A stretch of 64,000 bases of DNA from Kitagawia praeruptora (taxonomy: Eukaryota; Streptophyta; Magnoliopsida; Apiales; Apiaceae): positions 71,488,001-71,552,000 of the forward strand of contig CM075352.1 of NCBI GenBank assembly GCA_037693485.1, written 5' to 3'. Below the pieces are notes generated by a model. It was not told where the DNA came from. It did not search any database and saw nothing but the letters and a program-made list of their open reading frames with translations. Position numbers and translations under genes: made by a program. Positions 9,924 to 21,103 of the stretch are shown one piece after another. Numbering within the stretch: position 1 is the first letter of the stretch; each line of letters starts with the position of its first letter.

Positions 9924-12900
9924 CATTAAGCAAAAGAGAAATAAAGTTATATGGGTGCTAGATAGTGGAGCATCGAGGCATATGACTGGAAACAAGTCCC
10001 TGCTTACAGAGTTGGTTATGAAAGCTGGCCCTTATGTTACCTTTGGAGATGACAGCATAGGTGTGACAAAGGGATATGGCAAACTGAAAACTGGCAATGT
10101 CATCATTGAAGATATTTCCTATGTTGAGGGATTAAAGCATAATTTGTTGAGTATCAGTCAATTCTGTGACAAAGGTTACGAAATTGTCTTCAACAAGAAA
10201 GGTGTATCAATCACTCACATCAAGGAAGGTTCACTGGCTTTGAGAGGAGTTCGAAAGGCAGATCTTTTTGTTGCAGACATGGATTCAGCAAATCAGAATG
10301 AAGTCACCTGTTTCTACAGCAAAGCTTCGGATGATGAAAGCTGGTTATGGCACAAAAAGTTATCTCACTTAAACTTCAAAACGATGAATGCTCTCGCGAG
10401 GCGAGAATTGGTGAGAGATCTACCTCAAATGGAATTCGCTCCGAAAGGACTCTGTGAAGCCTGTGAAATGGGAAAGTCGAAGCGAGCCTCGCATAAAAGC
10501 AAAGAAATTTCAAGTATCACTGAGCCTCTGCAACTTCTTCATATGGATTTGTTTGGCCCAGTGAATGTCCTATCTTTGTCTAGGAAAAGATATGCATTGG
10601 TAATCGTGGATGACTTCTCCAAGTATACATGGGTATTGTTCGCAATGACGAAAGACGAAGTACCTTTCTTAATCATTGATCACATCACTCAAATTGAGAA
10701 TGTTTCAACACTTACTGTGAAGACGATTAGATCAGACAATGGCACTGAATTCAAAAACGCAGTGCTAAATGACTTCTGTGTATCTAAAGGAATACGTCGT
10801 CAGTATTCAGCCCCGAGAACTCCACAACAAAATGGAGTAGTTGAAAGGAAGAATAGAACATTGGTTGAAGCAGCAAGAACTTTGTTGTATGATTCGAAAC
10901 TTCCTCTGTATTTCTGGGCAGAAGCTGTGAGTACCGTGTGTTACACTCAAAATCGATCCTTGATCATAAAAGATAAAGAAAAGACACCATGTGAACTTAT
11001 GAACGGAAGAAGACCAACAATGAAATACTTTCATGTCTTCGGAGCAAAATGCTATGTACTTATAGATGATGAAAATCTAGGCAAGTTTGCAGCAAAAGCT
11101 CGTGAAGGAATCTTTGTTGGTTACTCCACAGATGTGGTAGCAGCTTATAGGGTGTTCTTAGTAAATGATCGAAAAGTGACTGAAAGCTACAACGTCAGAT
11201 TCGACGATACCAAACTCTCATCAATTTCAAGAGATTCTAGTGAACCTGAGTCCCTAAAATTTCAGAATCTGGACTTAGAAGAACTTGAAGATGAACCTGA
11301 GTTGGTTGTCCCATTAAATGTTCCAAGTGTACGTGAAGAACCTGAGTCTAGTGAACAAGCTAATTCTACAAGATCAGGAGAGACTTCTTCAGTACGAACC
11401 GGCAACAACTCAGGGGGAGTAAATAGCAGCTCAAGGACTACTGTTCAAGGCTCGAGTCGAGTTGACTCTAGTTCTGTAGGAGCTGGCACTAACTCAGGGG
11501 GAGTTAGTGAAAGTAATCAAAGTAGTCAGCACCACAACTCAGAAAGTCACGCTGAATCATCAAGACAATTTCCAAGAGAACGGATATGGAATAGAGACCA
11601 TCCGTTTGAATTAATTATTGGTGATCCAGATGCTGGTGTGTCTACTAGAAGAAATGCAAGAGCTGACCTGGCTAATATTTGCTTATATTCTGGGTTCTTA
11701 TCCAAGCTTGAACCTAAAGAAATAGAAGAAGCTCTTGGTGATGCTGATTGGGTGATTGCAATGCAAGAGGAACTCAATCAGTTTGAAAGGCAGAAAGTTT
11801 GGAAGCTGGTACCCCGACCAAAGAACAAATCAGTAATTGGAGCAAGGTGGGTATTCAGAAATAAAATGGATGAAAACGGACTTGTAACACGAAACAAGGC
11901 TCGTTTGGTTGCAAAAGGTTATTCTCAGCGAGAAGGAATTGATTATGATGAGACCTATGCACCAGTTGCAAGACTTGAGGCAGTCAGGATGTTCTTGGCA
12001 TTTGCAGCACACAAGAACTTCAAGGTTTTTCAGATGGATGTGAAAAGTGCCTTCCTGAACGGAGAGTTAGAAGAAGTGTATCTGGAACAGCCGCCTGGCT
12101 TCATTGATCCAGAACTTGTAGATTTTGTGTATCTTCTCTTCAAATCTGTCTATGGCCTCAGGCAATCCCCAAGATGTTGGTATGAAACCCTATCCGTATT
12201 CTTAATTGAAAGTGGTTTTACTAGGGGAGTAATTGACAAAACATTGTTCTATAAGAATGTGAAGAATGATTTAATACTTGTTCAAGTCTATGTGGACGAT
12301 ATTATCTTCGGGTCATCGAATGAGCGCTTGTGCGAGAAATTTGCTAAGCTAATGCAAGACAAATACGAGATGAGCATGATGGGAGAGCTGTCCTTCTTCC
12401 TTGGGTTACAGATCAGTCAGAGAAAAGATGGTATCTTTATCTGTCAATCCAAGTACGTCAGAGATTTACTCAAGAAGTACAATCTAGAAGATGCATCAGC
12501 AGTCAAGACTCCTATGGCAACAGCCACGAAGCTTGATGAAGACAAAACAGGTAAACCAGTTGACATCACAAGCTATCGAGGTATGATTGGCTCACTTCTC
12601 TATTTAACTGCAAGTAGACCCGATATAATGTTCGCGACTTGTTTATGTGCAAGGTTCCAAGCGGATCCTAGAGAATCACATCTCATAGCCGTCAAAAGAA
12701 TTTTTAGGTATCTCAAGGGCACACCAAATCTAGGAATTTGGTACCCAAGAGATACAGGTTTTAATCTAATTGGCTATACGGATTCAGACTATGCAGGTTG
12801 CAGGATTGATAGGAAAAGCACATCTGGTGCTTGTCAATTTCTTGGCAGAAGATTGGTGTCCTGGCAAAGTAAAAAGCAACATACAGTATCTACTTCTACT

Positions 12901-13233
12901 GCTGAAGCTGAGTACATTGCTGCTGGAAGCTGTGTAGCTCAAATACTGTGGATGAGGAACCAATTGAAGGATTATGGCATGGAGCACAAGAAAATTCCAA
13001 TTATGTGTGACAACACAAGTGCCATTGCCATAACCAACAATCCTGTAGATCACTCAAGAACCAAGCACATCGACATCAGGTATCACTTCATAAGAGAACA
13101 TGTCGAGGAGGGGACTGTGGAGCTACATTTCGTGCTCACAATGCAACAAATTGCAGATATATTCACCAAACCTCTTGATGAAGTAACATTCAATAGGTTG
13201 GTTGGTGAATTGGGAATGCTTAACACAAGTTAG
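9916..13233 (+). CDS. pol: Pol of element B: protease, integrase, RT, RNase H (intact)
   Basis: Uninterrupted copia polyprotein ending in LGMLNTS. Protease DSGASRHMTG (Ala where A, C and D have Cys; the catalytic Asp is kept). Integrase zinc finger HKKLSHLNF with CEACEMGK; catalytic blocks LHMDLFGP, RSDNGTEF and NGVVERKNR. A Ser/Gly-rich linker with two NSGGV copies at about 11409 and 11492. RT from WKLVPRPK to YVDDIIFGS; RNase H DSDYAGCR and STAEAEYIAA. Its start needs a fusion to Gag, as in the other copies. Since gag and the third ORF have stops, pol is the only fully open product of this copy. Confidence 0.95.
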   Translation: MQGIKQKRNKVIWVLDSGASRHMTGNKSLLTELVMKAGPYVTFGDDSIGVTKGYGKLKTGNVIIEDISYVEGLKHNLLSISQFCDKGYEIVFNKKGVSITHIKEGSLALRGVRKADLFVADMDSANQNEVTCFYSKASDDESWLWHKKLSHLNFKTMNALARRELVRDLPQMEFAPKGLCEACEMGKSKRASHKSKEISSITEPLQLLHMDLFGPVNVLSLSRKRYALVIVDDFSKYTWVLFAMTKDEVPFLIIDHITQIENVSTLTVKTIRSDNGTEFKNAVLNDFCVSKGIRRQYSAPRTPQQNGVVERKNRTLVEAARTLLYDSKLPLYFWAEAVSTVCYTQNRSLIIKDKEKTPCELMNGRRPTMKYFHVFGAKCYVLIDDENLGKFAAKAREGIFVGYSTDVVAAYRVFLVNDRKVTESYNVRFDDTKLSSISRDSSEPESLKFQNLDLEELEDEPELVVPLNVPSVREEPESSEQANSTRSGETSSVRTGNNSGGVNSSSRTTVQGSSRVDSSSVGAGTNSGGVSESNQSSQHHNSESHAESSRQFPRERIWNRDHPFELIIGDPDAGVSTRRNARADLANICLYSGFLSKLEPKEIEEALGDADWVIAMQEELNQFERQKVWKLVPRPKNKSVIGARWVFRNKMDENGLVTRNKARLVAKGYSQREGIDYDETYAPVARLEAVRMFLAFAAHKNFKVFQMDVKSAFLNGELEEVYLEQPPGFIDPELVDFVYLLFKSVYGLRQSPRCWYETLSVFLIESGFTRGVIDKTLFYKNVKNDLILVQVYVDDIIFGSSNERLCEKFAKLMQDKYEMSMMGELSFFLGLQISQRKDGIFICQSKYVRDLLKKYNLEDASAVKTPMATATKLDEDKTGKPVDITSYRGMIGSLLYLTASRPDIMFATCLCARFQADPRESHLIAVKRIFRYLKGTPNLGIWYPRDTGFNLIGYTDSDYAGCRIDRKSTSGACQFLGRRLVSWQSKKQHTVSTSTAEAEYIAAGSCVAQILWMRNQLKDYGMEHKKIPIMCDNTSAIAITNNPVDHSRTKHIDIRYHFIREHVEEGTVELHFVLTMQQIADIFTKPLDEVTFNRLVGELGMLNTS
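11409..11505 (+). other. Two polypurine tracts in the integrase-RT linker (B), candidate central PPT
   Basis: AACTCAGGGGGAGTA at about 11407 and AACTCAGGGGGAGTT at about 11491, both coding NSGGV and 84 bases apart. The first 13 bases are identical, unlike the sequence between them. The core matches B's 3' tract (GGGGGAGAT at 19139-19147). Confidence 0.5.
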
Positions 13234-14807
13234 TAAAGCCTTCTATCTGTAAAATCCATGGTTATGTTGGTATATGCAAGCTATTTAATCATTATGTGTT
13301 TAGACTTTAAAATGCCTAATTAATGATTATTATAGGATGCATATAGTGTGATTTTGCATGAATTCAGTGTGTTTTAAGTGTCTTTTATAGCACAAATAGT
13401 TGAATTTATGCTTGTTAGATTGCATGAACATAGGGGGAGTTAAATTCATTCTATTCTAAATTTTGCATGATTTTTAGATGAATTTACCGGTGTTTTTCAT
13501 GTAATTAGAGGCCTTAGAATTATCAAGGAATGTTTTAATTATGTCATATATTAAAAATCCTTGAATTGATATTTATATTAATTTGGCAAAATTAATTGTT
13601 GAGTTTTTCAAAGAAAATTTGTCAAATTATTATAAGTATCTTCAAAATTTCGAGTTAGTTACTATCTCGAAACTCATCTTGAAATTCTGGTTGAATTTCG
13701 ATTTGAGCTTCCAGAGTGAAGTTTTGAAAATTCTAAGTCTGGGAAGAATTTCGAGTTAGACTCTATCTCGAAATTCAACTCGAAATTCGACTTAGAGTTC
13801 GACTTAGAGTTACCAGTGTGCCTATTTATTTATTCTTCAAAATATTCGAGATAAATTCATCTCGAAATTGAGATGTGGTTTCCATTTTTGGGGATATTTT
13901 GAAATGATCTGAGAGAATAACTTCGAGTTAGTTAATAATTTCGAGTTAGACTCTATCTCGAAACTCAACTCGAATTTCGACTTGATGTTCGAGATAGAGC
14001 TCTCAGTTGGTTTTAAGGGGATTTTTCGAGTTAACTCCTAACTCGAAGTCTATCTCGAATTTCTACTTAAATTTCGAGATAGGTTTCCCTAGTAAGGTTG
14101 TTGGTGTGTGCTGTTTACATGGTCATTTATAAGTTAAATGGTAAAGTTTTTCGAGTTAACAGCTATCTCGAACTCTATCTCGAAGTTCGACTTAAAAAGT
14201 TCGAGATAGACTTCGAGATAGAATTTCGACTTGAGTTCTCCCTGTATGCACTTAGAGTTTTCATAATTTTTAACAGGGACACTTTGGTCATTTCACATTA
14301 ATGTATATATATATACCTCTCTAACTCGATCTTTTCTTTCACTTTTACCTAGTTCAGTTTTACAGCCGCACATATACATACAGGCGATTTCATACATACG
14401 ACCATTGATTCGTGATTTTTGTGGCTAATCTCATACGGACAACGAATTAATGCCCATTTTTAGACTGCTATCACTTGTGTGTTACCATTAATCTCTGTTC
14501 TTGTGTGTTTGTGTAACGGTTCATTTCTCTTGAGATATATACACCCGTATATATACACACAAATTTACAGATCTGTTCAAAAACGATTTTATACACACAC
14601 ACTTCACTGTTAAAGCAGATTTAATCATTGGTTTGAAATTTGCCTTCCATTAACTGTTAATTTGCTCCCGTAGTTTAATTTTTCAAAAAGAGGCTTTTGT
14701 GTTCTTGAAAAATTAAAAGGGACATTACGGTTAATTCAACAATTAATTGTTTTTCATAAATTAAAATTAAAATTCATATTTTTCTAAAGGAAAAACTCTT
14801 AATTAAA
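13234..14807 (+). other. Pol-to-env spacer of B with motif array
   Basis: 1.57 kb without a convincing gene. AGGGGGAG occurs at about 13432. From about 13645 to 14245 is an array of ATTTCGAGTTAG, CTATCTCGAAAT and TTCGACTTAGAG words in both orientations. From 14300 to 14800 it is AT-rich with TATATATATA (14303-14312), ACACAC and polypyrimidine runs before the ATG of the third ORF. A subgenomic promoter or a splice acceptor for the third ORF could lie here, but neither is shown. Confidence 0.7.
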
Positions 14808-17800
14808 ATGGCTCACCAATTTTCACTTGCCAAAAACAATTTTTATAATATTTCTACGGAAATTGGTGATCAACTCCCGCGCTTTAAGTCTTGGATACGA
14901 TTTCTCAATTTGTATTCCAAAGCTAGCGATGCTTTTACTGCTAAACCTACGCTAGTACATGATGCTTTACAGCAATTATGGACTAGTGCGGTTTTTTTTG
15001 GGAGCAAATCAACCCCCTTTGGTTTCAGGTTTACCTTAGCGGGTCAGGGATATGAGGTGACTGAACAAATTGTCAACAAGGTTCTGGGATTCCCCATTAA
15101 AGATGCTTATGATTCAGAACCTACAGCTGCAGAACGCCTCAGATTCTTTGAAGAAATAGGGTGTTATCCTCCGACTGGCCGGATCACTGGAAACATCCAA
15201 AAACAATTTCTTCATGTGGAATGGAATTACTTCTTCGAGGCCATCACAAGATGTTTTCGGGCACGAGAAAGCGATTACCATCAAATTTCCATTCCCATGC
15301 AAAACCTCGGAATTGCCCTAGCAAGAGAGCTGGATATCAATTATGGACGAATAGTTCTCTCTGAGATAGTGGCTGTGATGGGATCTCCTGCAAGCAGAGA
15401 CCTCAACACCACAGATGTTGTCTGCTGGTTTCCTCGGTTCTTACAGATGCTGATTAATCATTTAGTACCGAAGGATGCTCTTGCTGTTAGACGGAGTTTT
15501 GCCAGAGGTCCATCATCTGCACCACTAGGGATGGGCACTAAGTCACTTTCAACAGTTGAAAATCAGGATAAACATCATGGAAAACCGATGTCTATTCCTG
15601 ATACCTTACAACAGTGGCTTACATATGATGAGGGAGTTACCACCTTGATGGAATTCTCGCAAGTTTCATCACATGCTCAGAATCGGTCTGCTCATGCTGA
15701 GGCATTTGAAGAGATTCCTGATGAACAAAGCGGAGACGAACAAGGTAATGAATCAGGTAATCTCTCTCGACATTCTACTCATTCCTCTTCCTATGTTTCT
15801 GATTCCCAGACCCAAGAGACTGCTAGCCCGCAGGATCTATCCCAGGGTGAGAGCTATATTTCTAATTCCTTGTCACCTAAGTCACCGGAATCCAAATAGC
15901 CAGCACATATAGATGTAGGAAATGTTGAGGAGAGTGACCCCGAAGAGCAGCCTCTTACTCGAAAGAAAGCCAAAATTTCTCATGCTGCTACTTCTAAACC
16001 TCAGTCAAACCCTAGAGTGTCACACGCAACCACTCCACCTCACGAGAGTGGTTCACCCATTGAACAATCTGCACATAGGGATTTTGATTTTGATGATGAG
16101 TATGTACCTCTTGAAGATGCTGTTACTTCAAAAGGACATGAAGATTTAAAAACTTCAGCCGTACCTTCACCGGTACGTACTGATGCTACAAAGAGGATCG
16201 GTTCTGATGTTGTACAAGAACACTTTGTAGCCTCTCAGCCTGAGATTCCAACTCAGGAACAAACAGCAATTGATCCCATAACTGCAAATTATATTTCTTA
16301 TCAAGTTTCTGCAGGTACTTCTTCATATTTTGGATCAATTATTGAAGACATACACGAGCGTGAGACAGGGAGTGTGTGTGAGAGGTTAGGGAGAGAGGGA
16401 CCTTCATTTTTAAGGCCCGAAACCGAGCGCCAAATACCAACAGAACGAGTATTAGAGCGAGGTCACCTAAACCAAACACCGTCCCTTAATTCTGAAAATC
16501 TTGAATCTCGTATGTCTTCTATGGAAAATCAAATGAAGCAGTTTGGGCAGTCAATGGGGCAGTTAGGGATGAATGTTGGAAATAATCAAAGGGCACTTGA
16601 CGACTACGCAGCACGAATGGCAATTCAAGCTTCAGCTTTTACTGTTTTGACAAATCAGGTAAATGACTTGGGCCATGCTGCTGGTGTCTTGGGAAACACC
16701 CTGAATGACAGGATGGGAGCAATGGAGCTTACAATGGATAATCTGGCTGTGGAGATAAGCAGAGTTATGTTCGCAATCAGAAGTTTTGTGCCTCAGGAGT
16801 GTTTCGCGCCGCAACAACCTCCCCCCGATGCTGGTACAGGTGGTGCTAGTGGAGCAGGACCCTATGGTTCTGGTTTTGAAGATTTTGATACAACTGGTGG
16901 ATCTGGAGACCAGGGTGGAGTTCAGGATAACTCACCTAAGGGGGAGAGTATAAAGGAGACGAGACAGCAGGGAGTTCAAATTGAAGAAATTCCAGAACAA
17001 GCTGATCTTGTAAAAGAAATGGAAATTGAGCCGTCTATTGATGAAGAGGCTCTAAGAAAGAAAAAGGGTAAGGCAATAGCGATTGAGCAAGATGAGCCAT
17101 TCGTTGATCTGAGTCATCAAGAAAAAGTACAGGAGGTACTTGACTCAGATTCCGATATGGAAGACGCACCGTTGAAACATGCTATAAAGAGATCACTGAA
17201 GGATCAAGGTGGAGGTGCTGGAATGTCTTTCGGATTGCCTGAAGAAATTACTGTTGATGAGGAAACCCTTGAAGCTCAACAGTTAGCCTTAGATCAAGCT
17301 GAGTTCTTTAAAATGAAGGCAATGCAAGATCGTGCTGCGTTTCAGGAAAAGAAAGTGGAGCTACAAGGGAAGCAGTACGATTATGAGCTTGCAAGGCTAG
17401 CTGATCCTCAAATTGATCTGGACAATAGAAGGATAGGGAAGAAGTGGGATGACGCAAGAAAGATATTGATGGGACCATGTACAAAAGGAGATCATAACAA
17501 GGAAGCAGATGATCTGTTCTACAACCTAAATTTGCAGAATCCAATGGCTGCTGACTACATAAATGCTTTAAAGAGATTAATTTCTAAAGTCAGGGTTGGA
17601 TACAATTCAACGCAAAAGGAGTGGCAGGTTATTTTGTCTTTCACAGAAGGAGTCCCAATGTCTTTCATGTATGTGGATGATCAATTCATGACGAGAAGAT
17701 CTGCATCAGAGTTGTTCTTGCTAGCAACAAAAATTCAATACTCTCATTCTGAGAATCTAAGCATTCTGTATAGGGATCAGTTAATGCGGCTAGCAGAGGA

Positions 17801-18803
17801 CAAGGGTCCAGAATTCTCAGCATATCCAAATGTTGTCCGGATGGTGGTTGACAGTAAAATGAAGAGGGTGAGCCTGGAGGAAAAGGACTTAATGGAACTT
17901 TCAGTGGAATCTCTTAAGGCCGTCTGTAGGCAGATGATGGGTAAGGGATTCGCTTCTGAGCTTAAAGATAAATCAGTGAAGATCATTGAAAGTGTCATAC
18001 TCAAGAAGAGCAATGAGGTGTGGAAGTGTGATGTAATTGCTCCGAACCCTCTTGATAATGTGAAGATTGAACCAGAGCTGATAGAGAGGAATTGGAATAT
18101 TCTTCAAGCAATGAAGAATGTTGATGAAGCTCTGAATCTTCCTACTGGAGAACTGGAACAAGGAGAGATAAGGGAGGCAGTTGGTGTTCCAGGAAGAGAC
18201 AGTGTATACTGGATACACTCTTTTGTTGATAATACAGCTGATGCCTTAGTATTCATAGATGCAGACCAGAATCAAACATTCTTGCACATGAGTAAACAAT
18301 GGTTGCTGCAGACTCAAGATGCTGCATTTCTGGAGAAAGTGTTATATTTGTTCAAATGGGAAGATGTGGAAGTTAAGTATGTGACAGAAAAGCAGAGACT
18401 CGTGAGTTACCTATCTGATGTAGTAGTGGAAAAGAAGCGATTGGAGCGAGATGCGGCTAGTGTCCACAATACTAACCGTGTCATAGGCTATCCCAAAATG
18501 ATCTATTGTCAGTTTAAAGCTGATAAAACTCATAGGAAACCTCGGCTTATAATGAAGAAATTTGAGGAAATTCCAGAGATCAGAACTACTCAGGAGGTGG
18601 ACAAACTCAGAAGGCTTTTCAAACATCCTTACCCAGAACCCAGGAACCCTCTAGAGATGGAAGCAGTAAGTTTGTTGAATACTAGGTGGACGCAACTTCA
18701 TAATCCAGTATATAAAAAACAAAAGCAGCAGGAGGAGAAGCGCAGAAGGCAGAAAGAAGAAAAGGACCAAGCTGCTGAAGCTAGGAAGAGGAAACGGAAT
18801 TAG
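14808..18803 (+). pseudogene. Third (env-like) ORF of B, one in-frame TAG
   Basis: 1332 codons from ATG 14808 in one frame, broken once by TAG at 15897-15899; a CAG-to-TAG change would explain it. The N-terminal 230 residues carry the core shared with A, C and D: an EWNYFFEAITRCF block (near 143) and INYGRIVLSEI (near 180). Next is a low-complexity Ser/Glu/Gln linker, then a coiled-coil segment (SMENQMKQ, about 16500-16780), then a Lys/Glu-rich C-terminal region of about 600 residues ending in a basic tail. I see no signal peptide or membrane segment. Plant Sireviruses carry such 'env-like' ORFs; the function is unknown and a true envelope role is not supported here. Confidence 0.8.
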
Positions 18804-19133
18804 GGTTAAAGGTCAGAGTGGTGTGAACTTGAAGTTGGAAAAACTTCATGTCTTACGGTTGCTTTAACTCACTTGAGGAAAATTCATCTTAGAATGAATC
18901 CAATAAGGTGATATAAGTTTGACTAAAAGATATGAAATAATCCAGGTGATAGGAATCATTCAAATGATCTTTAATTCGAGGTTCGAATTCTGTTTCTAGT
19001 TTAAGTTCTTTGTATTGTTTTCAAGTACTTTTCAATTGTATATTTTTCAAGAATGTAATGTTAATTATCTTTTCTCGTCTCATTGTTTAGTTGAGTTATC
19101 CTTCATTAATTTGAATGTCATTGTTAGACAATC
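18804..19133 (+). other. 3' non-coding region of B
   Basis: 330 AT-rich bases between the third ORF and the polypurine tract; no gene seen. Confidence 0.6.
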
Positions 19134-19147
19134 AAATTGGGGGAGAT
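19134..19147 (+). other. 3' polypurine tract of B
   Basis: AAATTGGGGGAGAT abuts the 3' LTR start TGAAAGG. It is the plus-strand primer site for reverse transcription. Confidence 0.9.
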
Positions 19148-20204
19148 TGAAAGGCAGAGTGTATTAACTTGTAACACTATAACTGATGTAACTCAATTAA
19201 AAGAAAAGATACTTAACCAGAAGACAATCAAGAACAAGAAGTCACAAGAAATCAACACTATATGAAGACAAGGTAATTGATACAATTGAACATGTTAACT
19301 ATGATCAAGCCAAGAAGAAATCATTGAGAGAAGTTCAAGTCAAAGTTGTTCAGGCCTCAGTGATTTGAGAAATCGAGAATCAAGATCATAACTATCAGTA
19401 TCAACAAGACCAATTGATTTCAAGTGAACAAGAAGGAAAGCGAATATTGGAAAGCCAAGTTACTAAGTGAATATGGTAATTTATTCAAGAAGCAGAAACA
19501 CTATCAAGACTAGTAACTTATGAACCAGACCAGTGCATCAAGTGTCAGGACATTGATAGCAAGTTTATGTCAATAATAAAGATCCATGTTCAAGAGCTTG
19601 CTGAAGAATAAAGAAGATATGAAGATATCACAAGCTCAAGATGTGCATTGAAGTTTCAAGTTGAAGACCAGAATATTTTCTAACTACTAAATGTTCTGGA
19701 TGGCCAAGTAGAATATTTCTAAGTAGAAGTTCGACTTAGAAATTTCGAGATGGCTAAGTAGAAATTCTCAAGTAGAAGTTCTACTTAGAGTGCAGCTTCA
19801 ACATGACACATGGCATCTTCTGATTGGCAGATTTCCAAGCTTTCAAGATAAGACAAGATTTATGTGGACATCATTGGGCCACGTATATCTTAGTCTTTGA
19901 AGACTACAAGTCATAGATTACATGTAGTATAAATAGAAGCACTTGTGTAATGTTTTAGTTAGTGAGCAATATTGAGAAAAACACAAGAAAAAGAGAGAGA
20001 GTATATTCACAGAGCTTAGAATCATTTACTTCTCTCTGAACTTCTGTTATACTTTGTAATGAATGTTGTAGCAACCTTTTCAAGTTATATATAAAGAAAT
20101 ATATTCCTTGAATCTGTGTGTTCATTTATTGCATCGTATTTATTGCTTCTCATAATCGAAAAGTTGTATTCACCCCCCCCTCTACAACACATTTGGACCT
20201 AACA
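19148..20204 (+). repeat. 3' LTR of B
   Basis: 1057 bp, same length as the 5' LTR, five substitutions. TATA box at 19928-19935. C8 run near 20173. Confidence 0.95.
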
Positions 20205-20209
20205 AAGAT
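20205..20209. repeat. Target-site duplication of B, right copy (AAGAT)
   Basis: Matches AAGAT at 5663-5667. Confidence 0.95.
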
Positions 20210-20447
20210 CAACCTCAGACTCTCGGCCAAATTCTTCATCCTCAAGTTTTGAGGAGGTTAGGGGAAGATTGTATCCAACAGATGGATGTTCTAGGAGAAA
20301 CCTCTGGATATTTTCGAAAACCAATCCATTCATGATTAGTTCGATGAGAAGAGTCATTTGTTCAAAGAGATGATCAAGAACAGGATGTTCATCGATCAAG
20401 AAAAATCTGGAAAATGGGTTTGAAGGGATTTTTGGTTTGAGAAGCAT
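20205..20447 (-). pseudogene. Antisense ORF in the spacer of A, split by B
   Basis: On the minus strand an ATG at 20447 (MLLKPKIPSNPF) opens 81 codons up to the B insertion. Without B the frame continues for eight codons at 5662-5639 and ends with TAG, giving 89 residues. The composition is protein-like: Leu/Ile-rich helical middle (ELIMNGLVFENIQRFLLEH) and an acidic C-terminus. A minus-strand TATAAATA at 20838-20831 lies 384 bases upstream of the ATG. I do not recognise the protein. Additional antisense ORFs are known in some plant LTR retrotransposons, so this could be one, or a captured host gene piece, or chance. Confidence 0.4.
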
Positions 20448-21103
20448 TGTTGAGAAGAAAAAGAAATTGAAAGGTTATGGAGAATGGCATAAAGCGTTTG
20501 GTTCTTTTAAAGAAAGACGTGAGAAGCTGAGCAGTCACTTGGAAGTTTTAATGAAGTCAAATGCTAATTATTGCATGAGACTGTATTTCTTGTTTCAAGA
20601 AATATTGAAAATATCTAACCAATTGATTTTCTGTTCAGATTAATTGTTTATTTTCTTTTTCAGATAAAAGAAAAATGCCACGTGGAAACTCCATATTAAG
20701 TCGCTGATAATATTGGTCAGGATTTCATGTGTGACCATCAGGATTTGAAAATTATATTTTTAAATCACATTACATTTTGTGATTATTTTGATGAGAGGTC
20801 ATCAGGAAAAGGAAGCTGATCAGTATTGCTTATTTATACCCTGATTTATTTCATGAAAATCAATTTTGGATTTTATTTTCCAAAAAATCATGGGTAACCG
20901 CATTTTTCAGGGACTGACACCTGTCAATCTACGTGTCAACGTGGGATAGTGGTCTGAAAGATTTGTGAAATATATTTGTTTTGAAACTCTAATCGTGTAA
21001 TTGCTTTCTCTAATTTTACATTCTCTAAGGCAAAAATCACTCTTGAGTTTTCAAAATCACTAATTCATTTCAAGAATTTTTCAAGTTTCTTTTCAGATCA
21101 AAA
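20448..21103 (+). other. Pol-to-env spacer of A, right part
   Basis: No sense gene. It carries more of A's motif: GGTCAGGATTTC near 20715, CATCAGGATTTG near 20739, CATCAGGAAA near 20800, GATCAGTATTG near 20818. It ends with the leader of the third ORF. Confidence 0.6.
20831..20838 (-). promoter_or_regulatory. Possible TATA box of the antisense ORF in A
   Basis: Minus strand reads GGGTATAAATAAGC. It is the best TATA match upstream of the antisense ATG, but the distance (384 bases) is long. Confidence 0.3.

Larger units (their letters stand above)
5668..20204 (+). mobile_element. Element B: full-length Sirevirus-like Ty1/copia retrotransposon (14,537 bp)
   Basis: Two 1057-bp LTRs (5668-6724, 19148-20204) differ at only five positions by hand comparison. 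The order is 5' LTR, primer-binding site, long leader, gag, pol, spacer, third ORF, polypurine tract, 3' LTR, with a perfect 5-bp target duplication AAGAT. It is inserted in the spacer of A and is the youngest element here on both nesting and LTR identity. Pol is intact; gag and the third ORF each carry one in-frame stop, so this copy may need proteins from a relative. Confidence 0.97.
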
